A DNA stretch of 8,120 bases, taken from assembly GCA_964597685.1 (NCBI GenBank), contig CAZQZC010000124.1, positions 1 through 8,120 of the forward strand. Direction: 5' to 3'. A program made the translations under genes and the position numbers. The notes under the pieces are model-generated. The model made no database searches and was not told the DNA's origin. It saw only the letters and a program-made list of their open reading frames with translations. The stretch is from JBCBTJ01 sp964597685 (lineage in GTDB: Bacteria; Pseudomonadota; Alphaproteobacteria; Caulobacterales; Hyphomonadaceae). Each line of letters begins with the position of its first letter. Position 1 is the first letter of the stretch. This document shows, in pieces, positions 6,494-8,120 of the stretch.

Positions 6494-6536
6494 ACCCCGC
6501 CGCCGCGGCGCGTAGGGGAGCAGGTCTCCAACCCGT

Positions 6537-6621
6537 GCGGATGTGGCGGAATTGGTAGACGCACTTGGTTTAGGTCCAAGCGCCGCGAGGCGTGGGGGTT
6601 CGAGTCCCTCCATCCGCACCA
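6537..6621 (+). tRNA. tRNA-Leu, anticodon UAG
   Basis: The 85-base sequence folds as a class II tRNA. The acceptor GCGGATG (6537-6543) pairs fully with CATCCGC (6611-6617), followed by discriminator A and an encoded CCA (6619-6621). The anticodon stem CTTGG/CCAAG (6564-6568 and 6576-6580) encloses TTTAGGT, giving anticodon UAG at 6571-6573, which reads CUA and other CUN leucine codons. A long variable arm (CGCC-GCGA-GGCG) and a T-arm with TTCGAGT (6599-6605) are present, as expected for tRNA-Leu. It starts 43 bases after the nnr stop, with no intervening terminator that I can see. Confidence 0.97.
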
Positions 6622-6794
6622 TCAGATTCCGGCTTGGCGTCGCGCGCGGGGCTGCTCAAGGTCCGAGATCGAGGCGCGCGCCCGCGTGGACACGGCACAC
6701 CGCCTATGACATACAGCGCGCCTTCAAACCCAGCATGGCGAGTTTTCGAAAGCACAGGCCGCCCCACGGCGCGCCGGCAAGGACCCGAGAGACA
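6622..6794 (+). other. Intergenic region tRNA-Leu to tig
   Basis: These 173 bases contain no coding region I can support and no clear U-tracted terminator after the tRNA. A promoter for tig is expected here. The best candidate is weak: TGGACA (6687-6692) and CATACA (6710-6715) separated by 17 bases. The GAGAG directly before the tig start is a modest ribosome binding site. No repeat of the tRNA 3' end is seen, so this is not an obvious attachment site. Confidence 0.4.
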
Positions 6795-8120
6795 ATGGAA
6801 GTCACACAAACCAAGGCCGAGGGCCTGAGCCGCACCTATCAAGTCAAGGTCAGCGCGTCTGAGCTGCAAGCCAAGCTCGACGCCCGCATCGAAGAGATCC
6901 GCCCGCAAATGCGGTTGAAGGGCTTCCGGCCGGGCAAAGTGCCCGCCGCCCACGTGAAGCGCATGTTCGGCAAATCGATCATGGGCGAGCTGATCGAGGG
7001 CGTTGTCGGCGAGTCGAACCAGAAGGCGCTGGCCGACGCGGAGGTGCGCCCCGCCTCCCAGCCGCAAATGCGCATGGACAGCGACGTCGACCAGGTGATC
7101 GCCGGCGAAGCCGACCTCGCCTATCACCTGGATGTCGACGTCATGCCGGATTTCGAGCCGGTCGACGTCTCGACCCTGAAAATCGAACGCCCCGTCGCGC
7201 CTGTGGCCGACGAGGAGCTGGACGAAGCGCTGAAAAACCTGGCCGAGCAGAACAAGAAGTTCGAAGCCCGCGGCAAGACCGCCAAAGCCCGCGACGGCGA
7301 CGCCGTGGTGATCGACTTCGTCGGCAAAATCGACGGCGAGGCTTTCGACGGCGGCGCGGCCGAGGGCCAGGCCATTGTCCTCGGCGAGGGCCGGTTCATT
7401 CCCGGCTTCGAAGAGCAGCTTGTCGGCGTGAAGGCGGGCCAGGAAACCGAGCTCAACGTCACCTTCCCGGAAGATTACCCGGCCGAAAACCTGAAGGGCA
7501 AAGACGCCGTCTTCGAGGTCACGGTGCAGGAAGTTCGCGAACCCCAGATCCCCGATGTGGACGACGACTTCGCCAAGGGCCTGGGTCTCGAAGGGCTCGA
7601 CAATCTCAAAGAGCTGATGACGGGGCAGCTGCAAGCCCAGCACGATCAGGCGTCGCGTCAGAAGGCCAAGCGCGTCCTCCTCGACCAGCTCGACGAGGGT
7701 CATAATTTCGACCTGCCGCCCAATATGGTGGAGCAGGAATTCCAGCAGATCTGGACCCAGCTGGAGAAAGAGAAAGAGGCCGGCCGCCTCGACGAAGAGG
7801 AAGCCGCCAAGCCCGAAGACGAGCTGAAAGCCGAGTACCGGGGCATCGCCGAGCGCCGGGTTCGGCTGGGCCTTGTCCTGGCTGAAATCGGCCGCGCGGC
7901 GGGCGTTCAGGTCTCCGACCAAGAGCTGCAGCAGGCGATGATCGCCGAGGCGCGCCGCTATCCCGGCCAGGAAAAGCAGATCCTCGAATTCCTCCAAAAG
8001 AATGAAGGCGCCCGCGCCCAGCTTCAGGCGCCGGTCTACGAGGAGAAGGTCGTCGACCATATCTTCGGCGTCGCGGAAATGGTCGACACCGAGGTGAGCA
8101 AGGACGACCTGTTCACCGAG
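6795..8120 (+). CDS. tig: Trigger factor, ribosome-associated chaperone (3' end beyond window)
   Basis: Trigger factor binds ribosomal protein L23 at the exit tunnel and shelters nascent chains; it also has peptidyl-prolyl isomerase activity. The frame runs from ATG 6795 to the window edge without a stop (442 codons). Family members are usually about 430-490 residues, so only a short C-terminal tail should be missing. The ribosome-binding domain (about 1-115) carries the signature GFRPGKVP (43-50). An FKBP-type domain follows (about 165-248), with DFVGKIDGEAFDGG (174-187), GEGRFIPGFEEQLVG (197-211) and a closing VTVQEV. The rest is the helical, Glu/Gln/Lys-rich C-terminal chaperone domain. 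The acidic tail (EEEAAKPEDE, about 334-343) lies inside it. The N-terminus MEVTQTKAEGLSRTY is typical and supports the start. It lies 173 bases after tRNA-Leu and probably has its own promoter. In many alphaproteobacteria clpP, clpX and lon follow. Confidence 0.97.
   Translation, partial: MEVTQTKAEGLSRTYQVKVSASELQAKLDARIEEIRPQMRLKGFRPGKVPAAHVKRMFGKSIMGELIEGVVGESNQKALADAEVRPASQPQMRMDSDVDQVIAGEADLAYHLDVDVMPDFEPVDVSTLKIERPVAPVADEELDEALKNLAEQNKKFEARGKTAKARDGDAVVIDFVGKIDGEAFDGGAAEGQAIVLGEGRFIPGFEEQLVGVKAGQETELNVTFPEDYPAENLKGKDAVFEVTVQEVREPQIPDVDDDFAKGLGLEGLDNLKELMTGQLQAQHDQASRQKAKRVLLDQLDEGHNFDLPPNMVEQEFQQIWTQLEKEKEAGRLDEEEAAKPEDELKAEYRGIAERRVRLGLVLAEIGRAAGVQVSDQELQQAMIAEARRYPGQEKQILEFLQKNEGARAQLQAPVYEEKVVDHIFGVAEMVDTEVSKDDLFTE

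Noticed and set aside
4943..6622. A 559-codon open frame on the minus strand opposite nnr, and another of 402 codons (5260-6468)
   Set aside because: Both are antisense shadows of a clearly conserved enzyme. They have low-complexity Arg/Ala/Gly/Ser-rich translations with no domain, and the longer one runs through the tRNA. High GC at third codon positions removes stop codons on the opposite strand.
6687..6715. A promoter for tig at TGGACA-17-CATACA
   Set aside because: The spacing is right, but the -10 matches consensus at only three of six positions. I mention it as a candidate within the intergenic entry and do not call it as a feature.
6537..6794. Integration (att) site at the tRNA-Leu 3' end
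   Set aside because: No second copy of the tRNA 3' end, no integrase and no compositional shift are seen. Trigger factor follows in its usual core context.
6570..8060. A 496-codon minus-strand open frame opposite tRNA-Leu and trigger factor
   Set aside because: It overlaps tRNA sequence, and the sense strand is unmistakably trigger factor. The Leu/Val/Asp-rich translation is what GAN and CTG codons give when read backwards.

Overview
This window reads as ordinary chromosomal core of a GC-rich alphaproteobacterium, probably near the Caulobacterales, Hyphomonadales or Parvularculales. The reasons are a glnB-glnA nitrogen operon, a bacterial Coq4-family ubiquinone protein, a bifunctional NAD(P)HX repair enzyme, and a tRNA-Leu placed just before trigger factor. 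The lineage is an inference from gene content and protein character, not from a search. I see no insertion sequence, integrase, CRISPR array or phage gene.

Left part, minus strand (1-3476). Read in the direction of transcription, the order is glnB (PII), glnA (glutamine synthetase I), a near-perfect intrinsic terminator, a small lipoprotein with a lytic-transglycosylase-like fold, and a membrane-anchored metallophosphoesterase. glnB and glnA form the usual sensor-enzyme pair of nitrogen assimilation: PII carries its uridylylation tyrosine (Tyr51) and GlnA its adenylylation tyrosine (Tyr396). The lipoprotein and phosphoesterase are 29 bases apart and probably form a second, envelope-related unit.

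Middle (3477-3712). This 236-base divergent region holds the 5' signals for glnB (leftward) and coq4 (rightward). Its clearest element is a perfect 7+7 inverted repeat at 3642-3657, a good candidate operator. A short GC-rich hairpin lies beside it.

Right part, plus strand (3713-8120). coq4 overlaps a SixA-like histidine phosphatase gene by four bases (GTGA). A bifunctional NAD(P)H-hydrate epimerase/dehydratase (nnr) gene starts within about ten bases of the phosphatase stop. These three look like one transcription unit. A complete tRNA-Leu(UAG) with encoded CCA follows, then tig (trigger factor), which is open at the right edge after 442 codons. In many alphaproteobacteria tig is followed by clpP, clpX and lon, so those are the expected next genes.

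No clearly undescribed system is present. The points most worth checking are the intergenic palindrome, the coupled coq4-phosphatase-nnr unit, and how the lipoprotein gene is expressed so close behind the glnA terminator.
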